Assembly: GCA_944388615.1 (NCBI GenBank) | Contig: CALXJL010000026.1 | Coordinates: forward strand, 1 to 16,623 | Direction: 5' to 3' | DNA: 16,623 nt | Source of the DNA: an uncultured Clostridia bacterium | GTDB lineage: Bacteria > Bacillota > Clostridia > TANB77 > CAG-508 | In this document: piece after piece, positions 7,783-15,083 of the stretch | Position numbering within the stretch: position 1 is the first letter of the stretch | Layout of the letters: each line of letters begins with the position of its first letter | The notes under the pieces: generated by a model | Databases searched by the model: none | What the model was told of the DNA's origin: nothing | What the model saw: only the letters and a program-made list of their open reading frames with translations | Position numbers and translations under genes: made by a program

Positions 7783-7811
7783 TTGAATTTATACATGTGA
7801 TGAGATATAAT
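7783..7811 (+). promoter_or_regulatory. Sigma-A promoter of the GT51 glycosyltransferase gene
   Basis: TTGAAT (7783-7788) and a perfect TATAAT (7806-7811) are 17 bases apart, about 30 bases before the start codon at 7843. It is back-to-back with the pgsA promoter: the two -35 boxes are only 21 bases apart, so a protein binding between them could affect both directions. Confidence 0.85.
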
Positions 7812-7842
7812 ATAGCCAAAGAAATAAGGAAGGAAATAAATT

Positions 7843-8538
7843 ATGAAAGCAATAAAAAAACTAGTTTTATTTATTTTATTGATATTAATAATTATAGTAA
7901 TTGTAATTTTATTAAATGGATATAAAGTATATTCAGAAGCAATAGAAAAAACATCTATTGAAGACAAAGTTTCAAGTATTAGGAATGATACAAATTTTAC
8001 TAGCATTAACAATGTTTCTATGTATTATAAAAATGCAGTAATATCAGTTGAAGACAAACGATTTTATGATCATTTTGGTATTGATATTTTTTCTTTAGGA
8101 CGAGCTATTATGAATAATTTTAGAGCTAAAGAACTTGTTGAAGGTGGTAGTACTATCTCTCAACAAGTAGCGAAAAACCTTTATTTTATTACAGAAGATT
8201 CTTTTAGTAGAAAGATTCCAGAATTATTTGTTACTTTAGATTTAGAAAAAAAGTATAGTAAAGATGAAATTTTCGAATTATATATGAATACTATTTATTT
8301 TGGAGAAGGATATTATGGAATTTATGAAGCAAGCCAAGGATATTATAAAAAAGATCCAGCAGAATTGAACTTATATGAGGCTTCAATGCTTGCTGGTGTT
8401 CCAAATGCTCCTAGCGTCTACGCTCCAACAGTTAATATGGATTTAGCTACAAAAAGGCAGAAAAAAGTTTTACAAACAATGTTAAAAAACGGATATATTT
8501 CACAAGAGGAATATGATAAAACTATTAATTATAAGTAA
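7843..8538 (+). CDS. mtgA: Monofunctional biosynthetic peptidoglycan glycosyltransferase (GT51)
   Basis: It polymerises lipid II into glycan strands at the outer face of the membrane. The 231-residue protein has one N-terminal membrane helix (about 7-25) followed by a GT51 domain. Motifs are EDKRFYDHFGID (70-81), with catalytic Glu70; GGSTISQQVAKN (101-112); RKIPE (123-127), with the second glutamate at 127; and the ELYMNTIYFGEGYYG block (145-159). The Glu-Glu spacing of 57 matches staphylococcal enzymes. It ends shortly after LAGVPNAPSVYAP, with no transpeptidase domain, so it is monofunctional rather than a class A penicillin-binding protein. The symbol follows function; sgtB-type names are also used in Gram-positives. 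AAGGAAGG precedes the ATG. The gene is monocistronic, with its own promoter and terminator, and divergent from pgsA-murB. Confidence 0.93.
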   Translation: MKAIKKLVLFILLILIIIVIVILLNGYKVYSEAIEKTSIEDKVSSIRNDTNFTSINNVSMYYKNAVISVEDKRFYDHFGIDIFSLGRAIMNNFRAKELVEGGSTISQQVAKNLYFITEDSFSRKIPELFVTLDLEKKYSKDEIFELYMNTIYFGEGYYGIYEASQGYYKKDPAELNLYEASMLAGVPNAPSVYAPTVNMDLATKRQKKVLQTMLKNGYISQEEYDKTINYK

Positions 8539-8584
8539 ATGCAAAAAATCCAGCTCTTTATGAATAGGCTGGATTTTTTTGCAT
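8539..8584. terminator. Bidirectional intrinsic terminator
   Basis: ATGCAAAAAATCCAGC (8539-8554) pairs with GCTGGATTTTTTTGCAT (8568-8584) around a 13-base loop. The core is ATCCAGC/GCTGGAT. An A-run on the left and a T-run on the right make it work in both directions: it ends the GT51 transcript on the plus strand and the polA-side cluster on the minus strand. Confidence 0.92.
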
Positions 8585-8593
8585 TATCACTAA

Positions 8594-8968
8594 TTAATTT
8601 ATTATTGCCTTAGAGACTCTGCCATTATCATCATACTCAAAACTTACATTACATGTTTGCGCACTTCTTATAGAATTAGATATTTCTGAAATATTTTCTT
8701 GTTCATAAGTATTATTTTCAAATTCTACTACTATTATATAATCTGAATTTTCATTAGATCTTATTATCTGATCTAATAAACTTCTAACTCTAGTTCCAGA
8801 CATTTCTCCTTCATAACTTGTAAACTGTGCATTAAATGTAGATATTTCCATTTGATCCATATCATCTAATACAACATCACTACTTAATGTTCTACTAGCA
8901 CTATTATACATTGTTATCCCAAATACTAAACTTATACCAATCATTGATAAAATAATTACTTTTTCCAT
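8594..8968 (-). CDS. Small membrane-anchored protein of unknown function
   Basis: I do not assign a function. The 124-residue product has one N-terminal hydrophobic helix (about 4-20) with only one charged pair before it and no lipobox, so it is probably membrane-anchored with a roughly 100-residue domain outside. The domain contains FNAQFTSYEGEMSGTRVRSLL (first part from residue 45, SYEGEMSGTRVRSLL at 51-65), then a predicted alpha/beta portion (IIVVEF, CNVSFEY). A strong AAGGGGAG site precedes the start. The gene begins 12 bases after the true stop of the lytic transglycosylase reading frame and ends just before the bidirectional terminator, so it is likely the last gene of the polA-transglycosylase transcript. 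An envelope role is suggested only by its neighbours. Confidence 0.75.
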   Translation of the reverse strand: MEKVIILSMIGISLVFGITMYNSASRTLSSDVVLDDMDQMEISTFNAQFTSYEGEMSGTRVRSLLDQIIRSNENSDYIIVVEFENNTYEQENISEISNSIRSAQTCNVSFEYDDNGRVSKAIIN

Positions 8969-8980
8969 TGTTATCTCCCC

Positions 8981-9542
8981 TTATATATTTTTATATATTT
9001 CATAATCTCTTAAGATTTTTCTTACATAATTATTAGTTTCAGAATATGGAATATTTTCTATATCTTCTCCATTTTCTTGTATTGTACCATCTTCAATCCA
9101 ACCAGATACATTACCCATTCCCGCATTATATGCAGCTAAAGCTACTCCATAATTATAATCATATCTTTTTAGAATTTTATTAAGATATGCTACTCCGTAA
9201 TCTTATATTTGTTTCTGGATCATATAAATCTTCTTCCTCGTAATCATACATTTCTAATTCAGTTGCCATTTCTTTAGCAGTTTCATCCATTAGTTGCATT
9301 AATCCAGTTGCTCCTTTACTAGAAGTAATTTGTGGTTGAAAATTACTTTCTACTTTTATTATTGCATATATTAAATTACTATCTATATCATATTCTTGTG
9401 CATATTTTTCTACATGTTCAGAATACTTCTTTTGATACATTAATTTTATAGCAATTGGTTTTATATTAAGTAAAATTACTATTAAAATAATAAATAATAT
9501 TAATGCTATTAATTTCTTACTTTTAAATAGCGTTCTAATCAT
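8981..9542 (-). pseudogene. Lytic transglycosylase (SLT domain), single-base frameshift
   Basis: The restored protein would be about 186 residues: an N-terminal membrane anchor (about 9-27) and an SLT/goose-lysozyme-type domain that cleaves the glycan backbone with 1,6-anhydro product formation. Catalytic Glu65 lies in IIKVESNFQP (61-70), followed by GATGLMQLM (78-86). After ETNIRL (residues 110-115) the frame is thrown off by one extra base near 9197 and meets a stop at 9182-9180. The continuation, GVAYLNKILKRYDYNYGVAL then AAYNAGMGNVSGW, is fully open in the other frame down to the TAA at 8983-8981. The break separates the catalytic Glu from the NAG motif, so the short product should be inactive. 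The good reading frame beyond the break implies a recent mutation, a sequence error, or recoding. The start at 9542 is chosen because AAAGGAGAG sits nine bases before it. Confidence 0.88.
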
Positions 9543-9551
9543 CTGTACTTT

Positions 9552-9560
9552 CTCTCCTTT
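9552..9560 (-). promoter_or_regulatory. Ribosome binding site deciding the transglycosylase start
   Basis: AAAGGAGAG on the minus strand lies nine bases before ATG 9542. The upstream in-frame ATG at 9575 would overlap the end of polA and has no such site, and its extra 11 residues are polar, ahead of the usual basic-hydrophobic anchor. The site overlaps the last codons of polA, suggesting translational coupling. Confidence 0.75.
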
Positions 9561-9561
9561 A

Positions 9562-12252
9562 TTATTTTGCCTCATACCAATTTAATGCTTCAGATAATTC
9601 TACTTTTAAAGGTACTCTCATTTTCATAGCTTCTTCCATGCATTTTTTTAATATCTGTTTTACCTGTTCTTTTTCATTAATATTTGCCTCTATCATAAGT
9701 TCGTCATGAACTTGCAAAACTATTTTAGCATCTAATTTTTGTTTTTGCAACTCTTTATAAACATTTATCATTGCAATTTTCATAATGTCTGCAGCTGTTC
9801 CTTGTATAGGTGTATTCATTGCTGCTCTAGCTCCAAATTGCCTTACCATATAATTATTTGAATTAAGCTCAGGTATATATCTTCTCCTATTAAATAATGT
9901 CTCTACATATCCTTTTTCCTTTGTCTCTTCTACTATTTTATCCATAAACTCTTTTATCCCATTATACTTTTCTAAATATTGCTCTATATATTGTTTTGCT
10001 TGCTTTTTAGGTATCTTTAATTGTTCTGCAAGACCAAAATCACTAATTCCATAAACTATTCCAAAATTTACTGCTTTTGCAGAAGATCTTTGTTCTTTTG
10101 TTACTTCTTCTATTGGAATATTAAAAACTTTTGATGCTGCTTGTTTATGAATATCTTCATCATTGTTAAATGCATCTATCATGTTTTGATCCTGCGAAAT
10201 ATGTGCTAGAACCCTTAATTCAATTTGAGAATAATCTGCATCTATATAAATATATCCTTGTTGTGGTTTAAATACTTTTCTTAGTTTCTTTCCCAATTCC
10301 ATTCTTGTTGGTATGTTCTGCAAATTAGGGTCTGAACTACTTAATCTTCCAGTTGCTGTAATTGTTTGATGAAAAGTTGAATGTATTCTATTAGTAGATT
10401 CATTTATATATGGAATTAATCCTTCTACATATGTTGAATTCAATTTGGTTAATGCTCTATATTCTAGTATTTTTTCTATAATCGGATGTTCATTTCTTAG
10501 TCTTTCCAAAGTTTCGACATCTGTTGAATATCCTTTTTTTGTTTTTCTATATGAAGGTAATTTTAATTTTTCAAATAAAATATGTCCTAATTGTTGCGTA
10601 GAATTTATATTAAAATCTTCTCCTGCCATTTCTATTATTTCCTTACTTATTTTTGATAAGTCTTCCTTTAAAACATTTCCAAATTCTAATAATTCTTGTC
10701 TATCTATTCCCATGCCATTATACTGCATTTCGGCCAATACTTCTACTAATGGCATTTCTATTTTTTCGAATAATTCAAAGGTATTTGTTTCTTTCATTTT
10801 AGTAATTGTCACTGTAAATAATTTATTCATAATATATGCATACAAACCATATTTTATGTAATTATCATCATTGTTTGTGTCATTAAACAATGTTAATTGT
10901 TCACTAGTTTTATTTGTATTTTCATTTTGTAAATATTCATCTAAATCCAAATCTAAATATTCTCGTGCTATTTCTTTTATTGTAAATTTAATATTGGTCG
11001 GATTTATTACATATGCTGCAATTTCTGCATCGTAAAATAAATTTTTCATTGAAATTCCTATCTGTTTTAACAATACATAATCTTTGCCTAGTTTAAATCC
11101 ATATTTTTTTATTGTTTTATCTTCAAATATTTCTTTCCAATATTTAATAATATCTTCTTCATTTATTTTTATATAATATGCCACATTATTAAGATAAACA
11201 GATATTGAAATTATTTTTTCTTTAATGATTTTACTCGTTTTTTCCTCTTTAACACTTTCTAAATAATAAAATAATTCTTTATTTTCTTTTATTTTTTCAA
11301 TTAATTCTTTAATTTTACTTTGTTCTGTAATTTTTTCAACTTCATATTTTTCTTGTTTAGTTTCTGATGAAAGTCCAAATCTTTCTATATATCTATTAAA
11401 TCTTAATTCTTTAAATATTTTTAAAACTTCTTCATTATTCCAAGATTGTAATTTTAAATCTTCTATTTTTTCTTCTATTGGGACTTCTACATTTATAGTA
11501 CCTAATGTTCTAGAAAGTATTGCTAAATCCTTATTAGCTACTAATTTTTCTCTTAATTTTCCTTTTATAGAGTCTGTATTGCTTTCTATTTTATTATATA
11601 AATCTAAAATTGTTTTATATTCTTTTATTAAATTAAGTGCAGTTTTCTCTCCTACACCTGGAACTCCTGGAATATTGTCAGATGTATCTCCCATAAGTCC
11701 TTTTACTTCAATTAATTGAAGTGGCTCTACTCCATATGTTTCGATGACTTTTTGTCTATTAAAATCTTCCACTTCAGTTTTTCCTGATTTTGTTCTAGGT
11801 ATTCTAATTGTTACTTTATCTGTAGCAAGTTGAAAAGCATCTCTATCTCCAGTTAATATTGTAACATCTATGTTATCTTTCTCACCTCTTCTTGCAAGTG
11901 TTCCTAGGACATCATCTGCTTCATATCCTTCTTTTTCAATTATTTTTATATTCATTGCTTTTAGTATATCCTTAATTATAGGCATTTGCTGCGCAAGCTC
12001 ATCAGGCATTCCTTTTCTTGTTGCTTTATACCCTTCATACATTTTATGTCTTGCAGTAGGAGCCTTTAAGTCGAAAGCAACAGCTATATATTCTGGTTTT
12101 AGGTCCTCTTCTATTTTAAATAAAATAGATAAAAATCCATATAATCCATTACTATATACGCCAGTTGAAGTCATTAATGTTTTTGCTCCCATAATTCCAT
12201 AAAATGCTCTATTCATTATACTATTTCCATCTATTACAATTAATCCGCTCAA
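9562..12252 (-). CDS. polA: DNA polymerase I with inactive proofreading domain
   Basis: Pol I removes RNA primers and fills gaps in lagging-strand synthesis and excision repair. The 896-residue protein has a complete 5' nuclease domain (about 1-290): Asp8, EADD (111-114), TGDRD (134-138) and GDTSDNIPGVPGVG (188-201). The 3'-5' exonuclease region (about 305-490) lacks the DxE proofreading residues (FYYLESV where a DTET-like motif is expected), as in Bacillus. The polymerase domain has motif A DADYSQIELR (671-680), the O-helix with Arg722, Lys726, Phe730 and Tyr734, and motif C QVHDELMIE (847-855). QLTLF (452-456) resembles the beta-clamp-binding pentapeptide. The TTG start is supported by AAAGGAGG eight bases upstream, and the next ATG would remove Asp8. 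It is followed closely by the lytic transglycosylase gene. Confidence 0.98.
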   Translation of the reverse strand: MSGLIVIDGNSIMNRAFYGIMGAKTLMTSTGVYSNGLYGFLSILFKIEEDLKPEYIAVAFDLKAPTARHKMYEGYKATRKGMPDELAQQMPIIKDILKAMNIKIIEKEGYEADDVLGTLARRGEKDNIDVTILTGDRDAFQLATDKVTIRIPRTKSGKTEVEDFNRQKVIETYGVEPLQLIEVKGLMGDTSDNIPGVPGVGEKTALNLIKEYKTILDLYNKIESNTDSIKGKLREKLVANKDLAILSRTLGTINVEVPIEEKIEDLKLQSWNNEEVLKIFKELRFNRYIERFGLSSETKQEKYEVEKITEQSKIKELIEKIKENKELFYYLESVKEEKTSKIIKEKIISISVYLNNVAYYIKINEEDIIKYWKEIFEDKTIKKYGFKLGKDYVLLKQIGISMKNLFYDAEIAAYVINPTNIKFTIKEIAREYLDLDLDEYLQNENTNKTSEQLTLFNDTNNDDNYIKYGLYAYIMNKLFTVTITKMKETNTFELFEKIEMPLVEVLAEMQYNGMGIDRQELLEFGNVLKEDLSKISKEIIEMAGEDFNINSTQQLGHILFEKLKLPSYRKTKKGYSTDVETLERLRNEHPIIEKILEYRALTKLNSTYVEGLIPYINESTNRIHSTFHQTITATGRLSSSDPNLQNIPTRMELGKKLRKVFKPQQGYIYIDADYSQIELRVLAHISQDQNMIDAFNNDEDIHKQAASKVFNIPIEEVTKEQRSSAKAVNFGIVYGISDFGLAEQLKIPKKQAKQYIEQYLEKYNGIKEFMDKIVEETKEKGYVETLFNRRRYIPELNSNNYMVRQFGARAAMNTPIQGTAADIMKIAMINVYKELQKQKLDAKIVLQVHDELMIEANINEKEQVKQILKKCMEEAMKMRVPLKVELSEALNWYEAK

Positions 12253-12260
12253 AAATTTTA

Positions 12261-12296
12261 CCTCCTTTAAACTTTAAGGACATTGCTTAAAGTTTA
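12261..12296 (-). promoter_or_regulatory. Stem-loop abutting the polA ribosome binding site
   Basis: On the minus strand TAAACTTTAAG and CTTAAAGTTTA form a perfect 11-bp inverted repeat (12296-12286 and 12278-12268) with a 7-base loop. Its last base overlaps the Shine-Dalgarno AAAGGAGG (12268-12261), which supports the TTG start at 12252. There is no U-tract, so termination is unlikely. An operator or an RNA structure that limits ribosome access to polA is possible. Confidence 0.7.
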
Positions 12297-12330
12297 TATC
12301 ATACCATCTTAATTTTTTAACATAATTTAT

Positions 12331-12945
12331 TTATCTTTCAGTATTTATTTCTTTTGATTTTACTAGTTCTATTATTTCTTTAGAAACATCTTCAGGAGTT
12401 TTACCTTCTTCATATATTATATCAGTTGCTAATTCATAGTTATTTGGAGCAGATATAAATCGCCAATTTTCTTTGTCTTTACGAGATCCAGATACAATTT
12501 TTCTTCTTTCTAACAGTATTTCTCTACTTATATCTTTATCTTTTGAAGGTAATAATAATATGACATTTCTAAATTCAGAACACATTTTCTTCATTTGTTC
12601 TCTTAATTCTTCATCTTCATATATAGAATGACCAGCTCCAAAGTCTATTACATGAGGTCTTTTTAAAGAACTTAATACTGTTCCAGTAAGTACAAATTCA
12701 AAATTTTTAAAATTACTGAATTTACTTCTTTTTCTATATAATCCCTCAAGGTGTCCTTTACTATCTAATGGTATCCTATCAAGGCCTTGTATTTGACTTG
12801 CTAGCAATTGTGCAATAGTACTTTTTCCTGTTCCCATTGGACCTATTAATATTATTGTATCATTTTTCACTATATCTGGTAATTTATGTATCTCTTGTAA
12901 AAATCTATTTGAAGCTAGTAATGTCTTTTTTCTTTCGAATAGCAT
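12331..12945 (-). CDS. P-loop kinase-like ATPase, shikimate-kinase-like fold
   Basis: The 204-residue protein has a clear Walker A motif GPMGTGKS (35-42) inside IILIGPMGTGKSTIAQLLAS. A block VIDFGAGHSIYED (99-111) follows at the place where shikimate kinases have their glycine-rich substrate loop, and then a likely lid with LLERRKI (144-150). The layout is that of small-molecule kinases of the shikimate/gluconate type, but the usual shikimate-binding residues are not recognisable and aro-gene neighbours are absent, so I do not name a substrate. The start has AGAGGTGA upstream. It is 55 bases after the HipA-like gene and 78 bases before polA, all in one direction, so it may be cotranscribed with either. 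Confidence is good for an ATP-binding fold and low for function. Confidence 0.8.
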   Translation of the reverse strand: MLFERKKTLLASNRFLQEIHKLPDIVKNDTIILIGPMGTGKSTIAQLLASQIQGLDRIPLDSKGHLEGLYRKRSKFSNFKNFEFVLTGTVLSSLKRPHVIDFGAGHSIYEDEELREQMKKMCSEFRNVILLLPSKDKDISREILLERRKIVSGSRKDKENWRFISAPNNYELATDIIYEEGKTPEDVSKEIIELVKSKEINTER

Positions 12946-13000
12946 AATTATTCACCTCTATGAAATATTTACTATTTTAATCTTTCGAATAATATATTAT

Positions 13001-13882
13001 TTATCGACATAATTTTTCATAACTAAATTTTAGTATTTTTTCATATCTCATTTGTATAATTTTCTTATAAAATTCTTTTCTAACATTCGAAATAAACGGT
13101 GTTTCATCAATAACCTTATTTATTTTTTCTAAATTTATTTTTGGAAATATTCTAGACAATGCATTATTACACTCTTCACTTTCTAAATTGCTTATATAAT
13201 TAAAATAATTTATTTTCTTATCATTTATTTTTAATGATGATGTAGGAAATATAAATACTCTTGCTTCCATCTCTTCTTGGTTATTTATAATTTCAGACAT
13301 TCTTTCATCTGTCAACTGTGGATATAAGCATGAAGCACAATCATAAATTGGAGCAATTTCAATTTTTCTTTGGGCTTCATTTATTAAAAATCCCCAATTG
13401 CCATTGTGTCTATCAAAATTTCCTACTAAACAATCAGCAATAAACATATCCCAAAAGAATTCTTTTAATTCTTTTACATCATATATTTGCTGTTCTTCAA
13501 TTGTTTTTATTACCTCTTCTAATTCCGTCCCATAACCATTTTTAGAAGTTTCTATTTGGCTATTTTTTAATTCAGCGAATTGTTTTAACACAGTTCCATT
13601 TGATGTAAAATCTTTACATGCTACAACTATTTTTTCCATATCATTTAGTTTATATGTTCCTAATATTGTTTCTTGTACTTTCAATCCTAATGTTTTTATT
13701 ATGTTACAAGCTAAATATTCAGATATACAATTATTAGAATATCCGTGTTCTGAAATTCCTTCGTTTACTCCAGGAAATTTTAGCATATAATCTTCATCAT
13801 TATATCTAATGCAAATTTTACCACCATTCTTTCCACCATAATATTTAAAATTATTTATCTCACAATCAGTAAAATTAATCAT
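13001..13882 (-). CDS. HipA/CtkA-type serine-threonine kinase-like protein
   Basis: The 293-residue protein is a stand-alone HipA_C-fold kinase without the HipA N-terminal subdomain, similar in layout to CtkA. An N-terminal hairpin with GGKNGGKI (16-23) precedes the candidate ATP-binding Lys35 in YMLKFPG. SEYLACNIIKTLGLKVQETI (54-73) follows. The catalytic-loop motif NFDRHNGNWGFL (155-166) contains Asp157, His159 and Asn162. The metal-binding APIYDCAS (177-184) contains Asp181. All expected catalytic residues are therefore present. HipA homologues phosphorylate translation factors such as glutamyl-tRNA synthetase, and CtkA acts in host cells; the target here is unknown. The gene starts two bases after the stop of a 71-residue protein whose last codons contain its GGAG site, so translation is coupled. 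No HipB-like HTH protein is adjacent. Confidence 0.88.
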   Translation of the reverse strand: MINFTDCEINNFKYYGGKNGGKICIRYNDEDYMLKFPGVNEGISEHGYSNNCISEYLACNIIKTLGLKVQETILGTYKLNDMEKIVVACKDFTSNGTVLKQFAELKNSQIETSKNGYGTELEEVIKTIEEQQIYDVKELKEFFWDMFIADCLVGNFDRHNGNWGFLINEAQRKIEIAPIYDCASCLYPQLTDERMSEIINNQEEMEARVFIFPTSSLKINDKKINYFNYISNLESEECNNALSRIFPKINLEKINKVIDETPFISNVRKEFYKKIIQMRYEKILKFSYEKLCR

Positions 13883-13884
13883 TT

Positions 13885-14100
13885 TTATTTCTCCATTCTA
13901 ATATATTTTTTATACAAATAATCACATTGCTCTTCTGTAATATCTCCATCTACAAATGCACTATTCACAGAGCCCTGTAATTCATTTATTAGACAATCTA
14001 TATAACCTACTTTGTTTTTTATTCCTTCTTTTAGTTTTATTAAATCTTCTTCCAAATATTTGGGTAAACATTTTTCTAGTATTTCTTCATTATAATTCAT
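13885..14100 (-). CDS. Small helical protein coupled to the HipA-like kinase
   Basis: I do not recognise a named family. The 71-residue product is acidic at the start and appears all-alpha: a helix over LEKCLPKYLEEDLIKLKEGI (8-27), a central CLINELQGSVNSAF segment (36-49), and a C-terminal GDITEEQCDYLYKKYIRM (52-69). It has no signal peptide and no clear helix-turn-helix, so it is unlikely to be a HipB-type repressor. It is also not the beta-rich HipS type. An AGAGAGA site precedes the ATG, and its stop is two bases from the kinase start. The tight coupling suggests a partner, inhibitor or antitoxin of the kinase; that is inference from position. Confidence 0.75.
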   Translation of the reverse strand: MNYNEEILEKCLPKYLEEDLIKLKEGIKNKVGYIDCLINELQGSVNSAFVDGDITEEQCDYLYKKYIRMEK

Positions 14101-14251
14101 TTTTATATCTCTCTTTCTAAAATCTATTTTTTGAAACGTTCATGTTTTCCTTCATATGTAAGGGAGTGGTCTGTTTTCGTGGCTATAATATATAACCCTT
14201 AAAACTAATCGACATTATATCATTCACTATTTTATCTTTATTAGATTGGAA

Positions 14252-15043
14252 TTATTCCTTGAAATGACTAGTAGTACCATTACTATTATCTCTAGATTTT
14301 CCTTTATATTTTAATTTTTCATCATAATATGATGTATATCCATTGTTGTTTTTTTCACTTTGCCCTTTATAATTTAATTTACTATCAAAATATCTTTCAT
14401 TTCCATTACTATCTTTTCCTGATTTTCCAACATACTGCATATTTTCGTTCCAGTAAGTTGTTTCTCCAGTTGTTTTATTATATCTTGACAGACCAATCGT
14501 TCTGCCATTTGAATCTTTATAAATTTTACTACCATCAGATCTATCAAAAGTAGTTTTTGTATTATTCATTAAAGAATCTACACTCTCAACACTTGAAGTT
14601 GAACTAAAGATAGCTTCATTAGACGCCATACCAGTAAAAGCTTTAAGTATTAGAATTAATAGTTTATCAAAATAAGCAATACATATACATAGAAGTATAA
14701 TTTCAATAAATCCCATTTCTTCTCGTCCTAATACACTACTTAGACTAGCTAAAATAAAAAATCCAATGAATACTGATATTCTACTTATACTATTAAATAA
14801 CTTAGTATTCTCAGGTCTACCTTTTTTCTTTATAATCCATAAAACAATATTACAAATTACTCTATATAAAATCGGAACTACTGCAAGTCCTATAACAGCA
14901 TTACCATCCCATATGTTTAAACTTATAATGATTGGAATAATTGTGCATATTCCTAAAATTGCTGTAAATTTATTGTTTATAAAACCAAATTTAATTTTAT
15001 CAGTTAAATTATTAAAACGGTCTTTAAAATTAATTTTCTCCAT
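14252..15043 (-). CDS. Four-helix membrane protein with 21-residue repeat tail
   Basis: Function unknown. From the chosen start the protein has 263 residues. About four hydrophobic helices (26-44, 47-70, 89-105, 110-135) are followed by a polar tail rich in Asn, Ser, Gly and Tyr. The tail holds three copies of a 21-residue unit starting YWNENMQYVGKSG, YFDSKLNYKGQSE and YYDEKLKYKGKSR, each ending in a (D/N)SNG or NNNG turn, and a more diverged unit before them. The pattern recalls short beta-hairpin repeats of YD/WG/MORN-like type. The start at 15043 is preferred over 15133 because AAGGAG lies six bases before it. The longer version would overlap the upstream lipoprotein gene by 50 bases and put a charged 30-residue stretch in front. 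It lies 40 bases after that lipoprotein, in the same direction. Confidence 0.7.
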   Translation of the reverse strand: MEKINFKDRFNNLTDKIKFGFINNKFTAILGICTIIPIIISLNIWDGNAVIGLAVVPILYRVICNIVLWIIKKKGRPENTKLFNSISRISVFIGFFILASLSSVLGREEMGFIEIILLCICIAYFDKLLILILKAFTGMASNEAIFSSTSSVESVDSLMNNTKTTFDRSDGSKIYKDSNGRTIGLSRYNKTTGETTYWNENMQYVGKSGKDSNGNERYFDSKLNYKGQSEKNNNGYTSYYDEKLKYKGKSRDNSNGTTSHFKE

Positions 15044-15049
15044 AAATTT

Positions 15050-15055
15050 CTCCTT
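15050..15055 (-). promoter_or_regulatory. Ribosome binding site deciding the start of the repeat-tail membrane protein
   Basis: AAGGAG on the minus strand is six bases before ATG 15043. This supports the shorter reading frame, which does not overlap the preceding lipoprotein gene. Confidence 0.75.
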
Positions 15056-15083
15056 GTAGATTTTATTAGATGTTCTTTTAAAT

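Noticed and set aside
7758..8012. Minus-strand frame of 84 codons
   Set aside because: It overlaps both consensus promoters and the start of the GT51 gene, and mirrors that gene's membrane anchor.
9543..9575. Earlier ATG for the lytic transglycosylase
   Set aside because: It overlaps the polA stop and lacks a ribosome binding site; the AAAGGAGAG site points to ATG 9542.
14101..14251. Possible promoter or small RNA in the 151-base gap before the 71-residue gene
   Set aside because: TATAAT-like boxes occur, but none has a convincing -35 at the right distance, and no stable hairpin with a U-tract was found.
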